From the NCBI RefSeq assembly GCF_014651135.1, contig NZ_BMWH01000007.1, forward strand, positions 160,116 through 224,115: a stretch of 64,000 bases of DNA, read 5' to 3'. Each line of letters begins with the position of its first letter. The stretch's first letter is position 1. Of this stretch, positions 1-6,784 are shown in pieces. The translations under genes and the position numbers were made by a program. Source of the stretch: Streptomyces echinoruber. GTDB lineage: Bacteria > Actinomycetota > Actinomycetes > Streptomycetales > Streptomycetaceae. The notes beneath the pieces are model-generated. The model worked only from the letters and a program-made list of their open reading frames with translations, was not told the DNA's origin and ran no database searches.

Positions 1-191
1 GTGCCGTTCTTGAATAAGCCGCTGACGCCCTTCGGGTTCCCGGAGCCCGGCGTCTTCTTCGCGACCGCCGCCGCCTCCGTTCCGCTCTTGCCGGACGCGT
101 TGTCGTCGGTGCCGTTCTGGCACGCCGTCATCAGCAGCCCGGCGGTGATCGCGGCAGCGGCGACGACGGTCTTGCGCAGGTGGCGGTTCAT
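1..191 (-). CDS. Lipoprotein, N-terminal part only (runs off the window)
   Basis: Reading leftward from an ATG at 191, the product begins MNRHLRKTVVAAAAITAGLL and continues into LMTAC, a classical lipoprotein signal peptide with the lipobox cysteine at about residue 24. A Thr/Ser/Gly/Lys-rich linker follows, as in many actinobacterial surface lipoproteins. A GGAAGGAA ribosome binding site lies about ten bases upstream. The C-terminal domain is outside the window, so the function cannot be named. The protein should be exported and anchored to the outer face of the membrane. Confidence 0.75.
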   Translation of the reverse strand, partial: MNRHLRKTVVAAAAITAGLLMTACQNGTDDNASGKSGTEAAAVAKKTPGSGNPKGVSGLFKNG

Positions 192-387
192 CACAGGAGA
201 TTCCTTCCGGGGCACGGTGGTGGGGAGCCGGCGGCGTTCGCCACCGGTTTCCCGCTCTGTGCTGACTATGAGGAGCCCCGGCACCCGTGGGTTACGCCCG
301 TCGCCCTTTCAGGGCGCAGCCATGACACAGCCGTGACACGGCAACACAGCGGCTATGGACGGCGGTCCACCGACGCGCCGCCTTGCG

Positions 388-470
388 CCACGCAGGCACG
401 CAGGCACGCGGGCACCTGGCTACGCAGGCACGCGGGCACCTGGCTACGCGGGCACGCGCGCGTGCCCGAC
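388..470. repeat. Short tandem repeat of about 24 bases
   Basis: The block GGCACGCGGGCACCTGGCTA is repeated almost exactly twice, with partial extra copies of CAGGCACG at the left and GGCACGCG at the right. It lies in a gene-free stretch between the lipoprotein gene and transposase debris. There are no spacers of CRISPR type and no coding signal; it looks like a simple GC-rich expansion. Confidence 0.6.
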
Positions 471-539
471 CAGCCCACCGAGGCCGCTCACCGGCACTCC
501 AATCCATACGACACCCGGACCGGCAACCCCGGCCTTCAG

Positions 540-730
540 AGGTCCCAGTGAACCTCTTCCCTCCTGAATAGTCGCAGGTCAGCAGTGCGCGGATGGCTTG
601 GACGGTGCGGCTGATGCGGCGGGTGGAGGAGCGTGCTCTGCGCATGATGCGCCAGGACTTGAGTCGGGCGAAGGCCCGTTCGCCGGTGTGCTGAGTGGAA
701 TCACCACGCCAACGACGAAGGGTCCTGCCT
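540..730 (-). pseudogene. Transposase C-terminal fragment (DDE type, IS5-like)
   Basis: In the minus frame the bases encode WRGDSTQHTGERAFARLKSW followed by an Arg-rich stretch and VQAIRALLTCDYSGG. This is the C-terminal end of a DDE transposase of the DDE_Tnp_4/IS5-like group, where the conserved glutamate lies in the TGERAFARLKSW segment. No N-terminal part exists upstream; the reading frame ends in unrelated sequence at about 730. It is a dead remnant and marks this end of the window as a mobile-element landing area. Confidence 0.6.
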
Positions 731-962
731 CGTCACCACAGCCGCTGACCAGCCCATTTCACCCGCCAGCACAGGGCGCGCATCTCGACGTCAACCCTAG
801 CCTCGACGTTTCGTGGACGGTCCGCCGACAGAGTCGGTGGACCGTTTTCGTGCCGTGGGCGAAGGCTGTGCAGGCCGAGGGCACGAGTGTCGCCTCGTGA
901 GGGCGCCGGGTTCCACTGCTCCGGCTGTTGAGCTGCTGTCGTAGGGACAGGAAAACCCTTGG

Positions 963-1236
963 TCAGCCGGGATTCGGCAGGAGCGCGAGCCGTTCGAGGG
1001 CGGCGGTGATGTGGCTGCTCCAGGGCCAGTGCCGGGCCAGGCGGAGGATCCGTCGGCGGCCGGTGATCACGAACTGTCCAGCAGTGGTGACAAGACGGAG
1101 CCGCAGGCGGCGGGGCTCCCAGAGCCTGGCGGTGCCGGTCAGGGCGAGCATCGGCATCCTCCCCGGTGCACTGCGCGATCAGGTCCGGGGCGTCGAACGC
1201 GGCGAACAGCGCCGCTGGGCTGTGGGAGACTTTCAC
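963..1236 (-). pseudogene. IS1380-family transposase, internally deleted
   Basis: A GTG at 1236 starts MKVSHSPAALFAAFDAPDLI, which resembles the N-terminus of IS1380-type transposases (KVSH...FDDPNLV). Around 1160-1175 the frame shifts and the sequence jumps to RRLRLRLVTTAGQFVITGRR, ending ITAALERLALLPNPG, which resembles the C-terminal end of the same family. Several hundred residues of the catalytic core are missing, so the copy is an internally deleted, frameshifted remnant. It is unrelated to the fragment at 540-730. Confidence 0.6.
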
Positions 1237-1479
1237 CTCAGAGGTGCCTTGCCGATCGAGCGTGGTGGAAGCGCGGGAACTCCCATCACCGCAGGTCAGC
1301 AGGCACTTCTTCCCATTTCGTCGTCCACAGGCCGACTATCGCACGGCGGATCCGGACCGATGGCCGGGAGACGGGCTCCGATTACCCCGAATGGAGCCCG
1401 TCTTTTCCGATCTCGGCGGAGGGCACGAGAATGGAGTACGGTCACCAAAGATCCAATGGGGGCGGAGAGGAGGAACGCG

Positions 1480-2121
1480 GTGTCGTATGAGCCCAAGCTC
1501 GCCGCGGCCCTTTCCGGCGCCACGCTGCGGCAGCTCTCCCACTGGCGCCGTGCTTCCGGTAAGCAGGGCGCGCTCCTCGTGCCGGAGATCTCCGACTCGC
1601 GCCCGATTCTGTACTCCTTCCGTGACGTGGTGGCGCTGCGGGCCTGCGTGAAGCTCCGCAAGGAGACGTCGCTGCAGAAGATCCGCAGGGCCGTGGACAC
1701 GCTCCGGGAGGACCTGGGGGAGCGAGAACACCTGTCCGCCTACGCTCTCGTTGCGGGGCCGGACACGATCTATCTGGCGGAGCCCGAGCAGGCAGTCGAT
1801 CTGATCAGAGGCGGGAACGTGGTCATCCACCAGTTGGTGGACGTCCTCGCGCCCTTCTACAAGGATGGTCGTCACATCCCCGACCTGCTGAAGCCGCGCG
1901 ACCACGTCGCCGTCGACTCCGCGGTGCGCGGCGGTGAGCCGGTCATCGAAGGGACGCGGATTCCGGCGGCAGAGGTAGCCGCCCTAGTGAGGGACGGTGT
2001 CCCTCCGGACCGGGTCAGCGACTTCTATCCAGGGGTCAGTGCCGCAGCCGCACGCGATGCAGTCGATTTCAGTGACTATGTGGACAGCTACGTCGATGGC
2101 TCTCGGCAGGTCGCCGCTTGA
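1480..2121 (+). CDS. DUF433 antitoxin-like protein with MerR-type HTH
   Basis: The protein has 213 residues. The N-terminal half contains a MerR-like helix-turn-helix: residues around 47-75 include YSFRDVVALRACVKLRKE, followed by a predicted helix with KIRRAVDTLRE. The C-terminal part carries the DUF433 signature GEPVIEGTRIPAAEVAALV. DUF433 proteins are commonly the antitoxin partners of PIN-like DUF5615 toxins, and the next gene is exactly such a protein, overlapping by four bases (TTGA). The GTG at 1480 was chosen because GAGAGGAGGAA lies just upstream; the open frame extends much further back but without a start of similar quality. The pair is probably autoregulated through the HTH, which is an inference from the family. 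Confidence 0.8.
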   Translation: MSYEPKLAAALSGATLRQLSHWRRASGKQGALLVPEISDSRPILYSFRDVVALRACVKLRKETSLQKIRRAVDTLREDLGEREHLSAYALVAGPDTIYLAEPEQAVDLIRGGNVVIHQLVDVLAPFYKDGRHIPDLLKPRDHVAVDSAVRGGEPVIEGTRIPAAEVAALVRDGVPPDRVSDFYPGVSAAAARDAVDFSDYVDSYVDGSRQVAA

Positions 2122-2570
2122 AGCTGCTGCTTGACGAGAACGTCCCCAGGCCCATGGCCGAGATCGTGCGCATTCTCCTCACCGCGCACGACGTGGTGCA
2201 CGTCCACGAGCTGGACGGCTGGGCCGGAACGAAGGACATCGAGCTGTACGCGAAGGCCAAAGCGGAGGGCTTCCAGGCGATCATCACCAATGACGCCAAG
2301 CAACTGAACCGGCCCATGGAAGTCGAGGCGATCGCGCGGTCGGGACTCCACCGCATCCAGTACCGCCAGAACAACAAGCACGGCGGCCTGGTCGGCCTCG
2401 GCACCGCGATAGCCACCGTGTGTGCCGCGCTGCCGCATGCCATCGCCGAACTTGAAGGGGCCGACGGGCAGCGGCTGGTGTTCCTCACGGCCGTCGACCC
2501 CTCGCGCCACAACCGTCTGCAGATCACCGACCCGAAGGCATTCCCGCCGAAGCACTGGCCCACATCCTGA
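2118..2570 (+). CDS. DUF5615 PIN-like toxin
   Basis: The protein has 150 residues and starts with TTG, overlapping the stop of the DUF433 gene, so the two are translationally coupled. It begins with the family hallmark MKLLLDENVPRPMAEIV, whose Asp and Glu are the presumed metal-binding residues, and has a second acidic motif in AIITNDAKQL around residues 54-63. DUF5615 is a PIN-like nuclease fold (Mut7-C/VapC-related) usually found as the toxin of a two-gene module, predicted to cleave RNA. The 150-residue length is slightly longer than the family core of about 110-120. The role as toxin is inferred from fold and pairing. Confidence 0.75.
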   Translation: MKLLLDENVPRPMAEIVRILLTAHDVVHVHELDGWAGTKDIELYAKAKAEGFQAIITNDAKQLNRPMEVEAIARSGLHRIQYRQNNKHGGLVGLGTAIATVCAALPHAIAELEGADGQRLVFLTAVDPSRHNRLQITDPKAFPPKHWPTS

Positions 2571-2857
2571 GCCCGGTCGCCCGGCGGCGTCAGCTCCGCG
2601 GACTCAGCACCGAACGGCTGCCCTGCGGCCGGCTCGCCTTGCCCTGGGGGCACTGTGGTCCGGAACAGAAACCCGTCTGTGTCGGCAGCCGACGTACCAC
2701 GTCGTTGTCCGTCACTTCGTACACGTCGATGCGCAACAGCTTGTGCACATGCGCCGGGACACGCTCAACGGCCTTCACGGACGAGGACGGCACCAGTGCG
2801 TACCGCGTGAGCGGATTCCTTCCCGTCGTGAGGCACGTTCCTGCCAGGATCGGACGC

Positions 2858-4009
2858 GTGACATACGTAGTGACCGTGGACACCCGCATTCCGGAGGGCG
2901 CTCCGGAGATGGACCCACTTCAGCGCGCGGGCGCCGTGGCGCTCATCGAGGACGGTTTCGATTCGGTCGAGGCCATCGAGGGACCCGACGGCATGGAAGT
3001 CGATCTCCTCGACAGCATCGTGGCTGTCTACCCGGGCGGAGCGCTTCTGAAAGTGTTCGTGGACGCTCCAGCCCTCGAATTCGCCGAGGAAGCCGTGCGG
3101 TCGGTCGTGGGTGAACTGCTGGAACGCTCTGAGCTGTTGGCCGACTGGCACATCGAGCGATGCGAGGTCGAACTGCACCCGGAGCTCGCACAGGAGAGTC
3201 TCGACGCCGCCAACGGCCCCGACGCCCCGCCCGATGATCCGGCTGACCGTAAGGCCCGGCATGCGGGACCTCCCACGGCCGAAGACGACGACTACGACGC
3301 GGAGGCACAAGCCGAGACCGTACGCCGTCAGATGCTGGCTCTGGCAGACGAACTGCGCTCCTTTTCACCCGTGATGTTCGGCGTCCTCGATGACGAAGAC
3401 GATGAGGACGAAGACGATGAGGACGAAGACAGCGTCAGTGAGTTCGCCGTTTCGCCGGAGGACGCCAAACTCGCTGCTGGTGCCTTGGTGTACGCGACGG
3501 ACATCTTGGTGGACGAGCTGTTCCAGGACGTGCAGACCCTGACGCAGGAGGAGACCAACGCCGCGGAATGCGACGGACCTCTGTGGCACTTCGAGGACCT
3601 TCCCGAGCGATACGCCCTCCAGTACGACGCCCGCTTCGCCCGCCGCTTCCTGGTGACGGTGATCGCCATGACCACACGCTTCACGGACGGCAGCTTCCAG
3701 CAGTTGAGCTGCGTCGCCGAGGAGCTCGCCTTGAGGCTCCTGCTGAATAGGACGAACGTAACCCTGGAGACCTTCGGGCTGCTCGACGACGGCGTCTCGG
3801 CCGCTCTCGACGCGTTCGCGAACAACGTCTACGAGGACATGGATCACGAGTTTCTCTACGACGATTCCATGGACGGAATTGACGAGAGCGCCGTCGGGGC
3901 GGCTCTCGGAGTAGCGCCCATGTCGTTCAAGGCGTGGTTCACCCCGTTCAACGAAGGAAGATACGTCCACCCGTTCGCAGCGGACGAATCCGAAGGGGCA
4001 GCGCAGTGA
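2858..4009 (+). CDS. Acidic protein of unknown function
   Basis: The protein has 383 residues if the GTG at 2858 (VTYVVTVDTRIPEG) is used; the frame stays open upstream to about 2639, but the residues there have no natural composition. It is very acidic, with an uninterrupted Asp/Glu run at about residues 173-186 (DDEDDEDEDDEDED). The N-terminal 110 residues look like a small alpha/beta domain; the C-terminal part is helical. No signal peptide or membrane segment is visible. I recognise no family. It sits alone between the toxin-antitoxin pair and an insertion sequence whose left end begins 25 bases after its stop. Confidence 0.65.
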   Translation: MTYVVTVDTRIPEGAPEMDPLQRAGAVALIEDGFDSVEAIEGPDGMEVDLLDSIVAVYPGGALLKVFVDAPALEFAEEAVRSVVGELLERSELLADWHIERCEVELHPELAQESLDAANGPDAPPDDPADRKARHAGPPTAEDDDYDAEAQAETVRRQMLALADELRSFSPVMFGVLDDEDDEDEDDEDEDSVSEFAVSPEDAKLAAGALVYATDILVDELFQDVQTLTQEETNAAECDGPLWHFEDLPERYALQYDARFARRFLVTVIAMTTRFTDGSFQQLSCVAEELALRLLLNRTNVTLETFGLLDDGVSAALDAFANNVYEDMDHEFLYDDSMDGIDESAVGAALGVAPMSFKAWFTPFNEGRYVHPFAADESEGAAQ

Positions 4010-4033
4010 GGTGCCCCGAATCCTATGGCTTCA

Positions 4034-4058
4034 TCAGAGGGCCGTACGTGACGTGATG
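4034..4058 (+). repeat. Left terminal inverted repeat of the IS
   Basis: About 25 bases beginning TCAGAGGGCCGTACGTGACG. They match the reverse complement of 5444-5468 with one mismatch (C for G at the ninth base). Confidence 0.75.
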
Positions 4059-4113
4059 CCCGTTTCGGGCTTTCGGGCGGGGCTGTCGGGCTGGTCGTGG
4101 CCTGACCGGGCGG

Positions 4114-4536
4114 CTACGACTGCGGCTTGGTGAACAAGCCCTGCTCGGACTCGATCAGGATTCCTCGTTCGGCCGGCCGCTTGAGCTTGAGCCGGACGTT
4201 GTTGACGTTGTTGGGTGCGATCTCCAGGTCCATCGCCTCACACACCTGCCGCGCTCGTAGCGGCAGGCCGGCTGCGGCGAACACCGCCATGATCTGCTGG
4301 TAGGCCGGATGGTCCGGCAGCTTCACGGGCGGCGGTGTCGGCGAGGCCGGCTCGGGCAGCGCCAGCAGCGTCTTGCGGGTGATGCGCACCTCTTCGGCGG
4401 CTCGGCCGAACTCCTCCAGTTGCGCGGTGAGTTCCGTGATGCGCGCTCGCGTCGCTTCGGCCTGCGTGGCGATCTCACGCTCTTGCTCCTCCAGACGGGC
4501 GAGGACCGCCCCCAGGGCGAGCTCGTCATTGTTCAT
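4114..4536 (-). CDS. IS-associated accessory protein, coiled coil plus winged-helix-like end
   Basis: The protein has 140 residues and starts at an ATG that overlaps the transposase stop (ATGA), so it is translationally coupled to it. Residues about 5-55 form a heptad-rich coiled coil (VLARLEEQEREIATQAEATR, then ITELTAQLEEFGRAAEEVRI). After a Pro-rich linker, residues about 75-140 (HPAYQQIMAVFAAAGLPLRA ... NNVNNVRLKLKRPAERGILI) look like a winged-helix DNA-binding domain. Both genes lie inside the inverted repeats, so this is part of the IS, not cargo from the host. Its role in transposition is unknown; DNA binding or regulation of the transposase is a guess. Confidence 0.7.
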   Translation of the reverse strand: MNNDELALGAVLARLEEQEREIATQAEATRARITELTAQLEEFGRAAEEVRITRKTLLALPEPASPTPPPVKLPDHPAYQQIMAVFAAAGLPLRARQVCEAMDLEIAPNNVNNVRLKLKRPAERGILIESEQGLFTKPQS

Positions 4537-5363
4537 GCGCCGCGCCAGGTGGGGGTGGAGGTCGCGGTGAGCATCCTGGACATCCGGTCGCTTATGGCCC
4601 AGTACACCCCCGACCCGGCCGAGGCGGGCCGGTGTTCGCAGTCGCGGACCAGTCTGGGGTGCAGCATCAAGATCCCGTTCACCTGCTCCACTCGCCACCG
4701 GATCGGTTGCGGCACGAACCCGCTGGCTGCCGGGTTGCGCTCGACGACTTCGACGTCGATGCCGACCTTCTTGCCGTGGTCGATGACGGCGGTCTTGAAC
4801 CCCTGGTCCACCAGGGCCTTGTGCACCGTGTCGGTGTCGGCGGCGACCTTCTCCAGCAGGGCGATGCCGGCGGCGTTGTCGTGCGCGGACGCGGCCGGCA
4901 CCACCACCGCGATCACCAGGCCGAGGACATCAACTGCCAGGCCGCGCTTGCGGCCCGGGACTTTTTTTGCCGCGTCCCTTCCGGTGGTGCCGGCAAGCAC
5001 CCCGGTGGCCGCGTGCAGGCTCTGGGCGTCAGGCACCACCAGGCTCGGGTCCGCCTTGCGCCCCCGGCTCTCGCGGACCTGCCAGCGCAGCAGGTCGTGG
5101 ATGGTCTGGCCGGTGCCGTCGTCACGCCACTTGTAGAAGTAGTACTTCACCGCTCCGGCCGGGGGCAGATCGTGGGGGAGGCAGTCCCACTGGCAGCCGG
5201 TACGGAACTGGTAGAGCAGCGCGTTGACGATCTCCCGCATCTCGTAGGCGCCCCGATGGCCGCTGACGGAGGGATGCTGAGCCTTCCAGGAGGCGATGAC
5301 GGGCTCGATCAGGGCCCACCGCTCGTCGGACAAGTCGCTCTTGCAGGGCTGGCGGCCGCTCAC
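4533..5363 (-). CDS. IS5-family DDE transposase
   Basis: The protein has 276 residues from the GTG at 5363 (VSGRQPCKSDLSDERWALIE); an in-frame ATG at 5396 would add eleven residues but has no ribosome binding site, whereas GGAG precedes 5363. Order of segments: N-terminal DUF4096-like domain (DERWALIEPV, GCQWDCLPHDLPP, YYFYKWRDDG), then the DDE nuclease. The catalytic acids are probably the Asp in VVPDAQSLH, the Asp in GLAVDVLGLVIAVVV/DQGFKTAVIDHG, and the Glu in WRVEQVNGILMLHPRLVRD. The C-terminal EHRPAS box is typical of the family. It catalyses cut-and-paste movement between the flanking inverted repeats. No frameshift is visible. Confidence 0.85.
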   Translation of the reverse strand: MSGRQPCKSDLSDERWALIEPVIASWKAQHPSVSGHRGAYEMREIVNALLYQFRTGCQWDCLPHDLPPAGAVKYYFYKWRDDGTGQTIHDLLRWQVRESRGRKADPSLVVPDAQSLHAATGVLAGTTGRDAAKKVPGRKRGLAVDVLGLVIAVVVPAASAHDNAAGIALLEKVAADTDTVHKALVDQGFKTAVIDHGKKVGIDVEVVERNPAASGFVPQPIRWRVEQVNGILMLHPRLVRDCEHRPASAGSGVYWAISDRMSRMLTATSTPTWRGA

Positions 5364-5443
5364 GAAGAACACTCCAGCACGCCAGGACTCCCCCATCAGC
5401 CCAGACGGGGCCGCGCCACACGTTCCGGGGACATAAAAAACGA

Positions 5444-5468
5444 CATCACGTCACGTACCGCCCTCTGA
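5444..5468 (-). repeat. Right terminal inverted repeat of the IS
   Basis: Read on the minus strand it starts TCAGAGGGCGGTACGTGACG and continues TGATG, mirroring the left end. An A-rich tract (5434-5440) lies just inside, between this end and the transposase start. Confidence 0.75.
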
Positions 5469-5512
5469 GGGGAGCTGGCAGGTTGCTCGCGGTTGGCATG
5501 GCACCGACGCCT

Positions 5513-6784
5513 TTATGACTGGCGTGACAGGTCAGCCACCAAGAGATCGAGGGTGACCTCCTCATGGAGTGCGACGCCGAGGGCGGTCATGGCTGGGGCG
5601 AGGTCCGGGTCCCAGGCCGCGCCGACGGGCCGGCCGTCGAGCGGCAGCCGAGGGATTCCCTCGGCCTGGCTGCGAGCGGCCAGATGCTCGTAGTCCTCGG
5701 CGCCCATGCGCCATGGCTGGGCTCCGTAGCGTCGGATGATCCGGTTCGCCAGAGCGATGCCCGGCCAGTCGAAGTCGCCGTGGTACGCGAAACGGCAGCC
5801 GGTGGCGGCGAGGGCGTCGAGGAGGGTGAGGACCACCGTGGTGGCGCTGCCGGAGGTGCACACCAGGGGCCGGACGCAGGCCGCGTCCGCCGCGGCCTCC
5901 ACCACGCGCGGGTTTTCACAGATGTGGATGACTGTTCCGGCAGGCAGGTGCAGCCGCAGGTCGTGCAGATCGCGCGGTGTGAGGTGAGCTTCGGCGTGAT
6001 GGGCGGCCCGCTCTCGCAGGGCTTGCTCCCGCCAGCCCTCGCCGGCGGGCCGCAGTCCGTAGGTCAGCACTGTGCTGGAGACCTCGTCCGGTGTGACGGA
6101 CACCAGCCGCCACAGTGCGCGCCGGCCGGCCGCGTCGCCGGGGACCTCGGTGTCGTGGGCGAGGGCGATGCCGCGTTGGACGAGGCGTGCGAGCCAGGTG
6201 CCGTCGTCCAGGCCGTGCGCGGATCCGGTCGTCAGGGCGGCGAGCTCTCCTCGGCCGCGGGCACCGCCCCGCTCCGGGCCGAGCAGGACGGTCAGGACCT
6301 GGACTGCCTGCTGGAGCGTCCGTATCGCCGTTTCGGGTGGCACTCCTCTCGGAATGCCGGTACGGCGCAGGAGGTCGTACCACGGTCGGGTCCAGCCCTG
6401 GCCGGCGAGCGGAGAGGCGTCCAGTGCCGAGGCGAGCGACGACCAGACCTGCCGGCGACGCGCCGCGTGGGACGCGCGGACGGCGCGGCGGTCGGTGAGC
6501 GGCGGGCCGAGTTCCTGCAGGACCTCTCGGAGCCCGAGTCCGGCCGCCGAGGTGCGCAGTCGGGCGTCGAGCGCGTCGAGGTGCACGGTCACGGCGGCAC
6601 CTGTGAGGGGCTTGCCCAGCAGCAGGGACAGGTCGTTGCGTTCCTGGGCGTTCACCGCGGTCAGCCGGAGGGATCCGGTGGCCTGCACGCCGTTGCTTTC
6701 CAGGCGCCTGCGTACCGCTTCCCAGAGCCGGGTGAGCCCGGGCCCGGCCAGCCAGTCCCGGGTGGCGGCGGGCAGTCTGCTCAT
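5513..6784 (-). CDS. jetD: JetD, Wadjet type II nuclease subunit (DUF2399, Toprim)
   Basis: The protein has 423 residues (TIGR02679/DUF2399 type). The C-terminal half carries a Toprim-like active site: Glu290 in HICENPRVVEA and the DxD pair Asp337/Asp339 in YHGDFDWPGI. In Wadjet systems JetD is the topoisomerase VI-like nuclease that cuts the plasmid once the JetABC motor has stalled on a small circle. The N-terminal half (DUF3323-like) probably binds DNA or the motor. The ATG at 6784 overlaps the jetC stop by four bases (ATGA), making it the last gene of the operon. All expected catalytic acids are present. An insertion sequence ends 45 bases beyond its stop. Confidence 0.88.
   Translation of the reverse strand: MSRLPAATRDWLAGPGLTRLWEAVRRRLESNGVQATGSLRLTAVNAQERNDLSLLLGKPLTGAAVTVHLDALDARLRTSAAGLGLREVLQELGPPLTDRRAVRASHAARRRQVWSSLASALDASPLAGQGWTRPWYDLLRRTGIPRGVPPETAIRTLQQAVQVLTVLLGPERGGARGRGELAALTTGSAHGLDDGTWLARLVQRGIALAHDTEVPGDAAGRRALWRLVSVTPDEVSSTVLTYGLRPAGEGWREQALRERAAHHAEAHLTPRDLHDLRLHLPAGTVIHICENPRVVEAAADAACVRPLVCTSGSATTVVLTLLDALAATGCRFAYHGDFDWPGIALANRIIRRYGAQPWRMGAEDYEHLAARSQAEGIPRLPLDGRPVGAAWDPDLAPAMTALGVALHEEVTLDLLVADLSRQS

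Larger units (their letters stand above)
4034..5468 (-). mobile_element. Complete IS5-type insertion sequence, two genes
   Basis: Terminal inverted repeats bound the element. The left end at 4034 reads TCAGAGGGCCGTACGTGACG, and the reverse complement of the right end at 5468 reads TCAGAGGGCGGTACGTGACG; the match continues through TGATG with one mismatch in about 24 bases. Inside are a DDE transposase and a coupled second gene, both read from the minus strand. I see no clear target-site duplication (flanks are TCA and GGG). The good terminal repeats and intact frames suggest a recent and possibly active copy. It lies 45 bases from the end of jetD, so it flanks the defence operon without breaking it. 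Confidence 0.75.

Noticed and set aside
388..470. Tandem repeat considered as a CRISPR-like array
   Set aside because: Two or three direct copies without unique spacers and no cas genes in the window.
2639..2857. N-terminal extension of the acidic protein
   Set aside because: The extra 73 codons have no natural composition and a usable GTG lies at 2858.
4034..5468. Target-site duplication around the IS
   Set aside because: The flanking triplets TCA and GGG do not match, and no longer duplication is visible.
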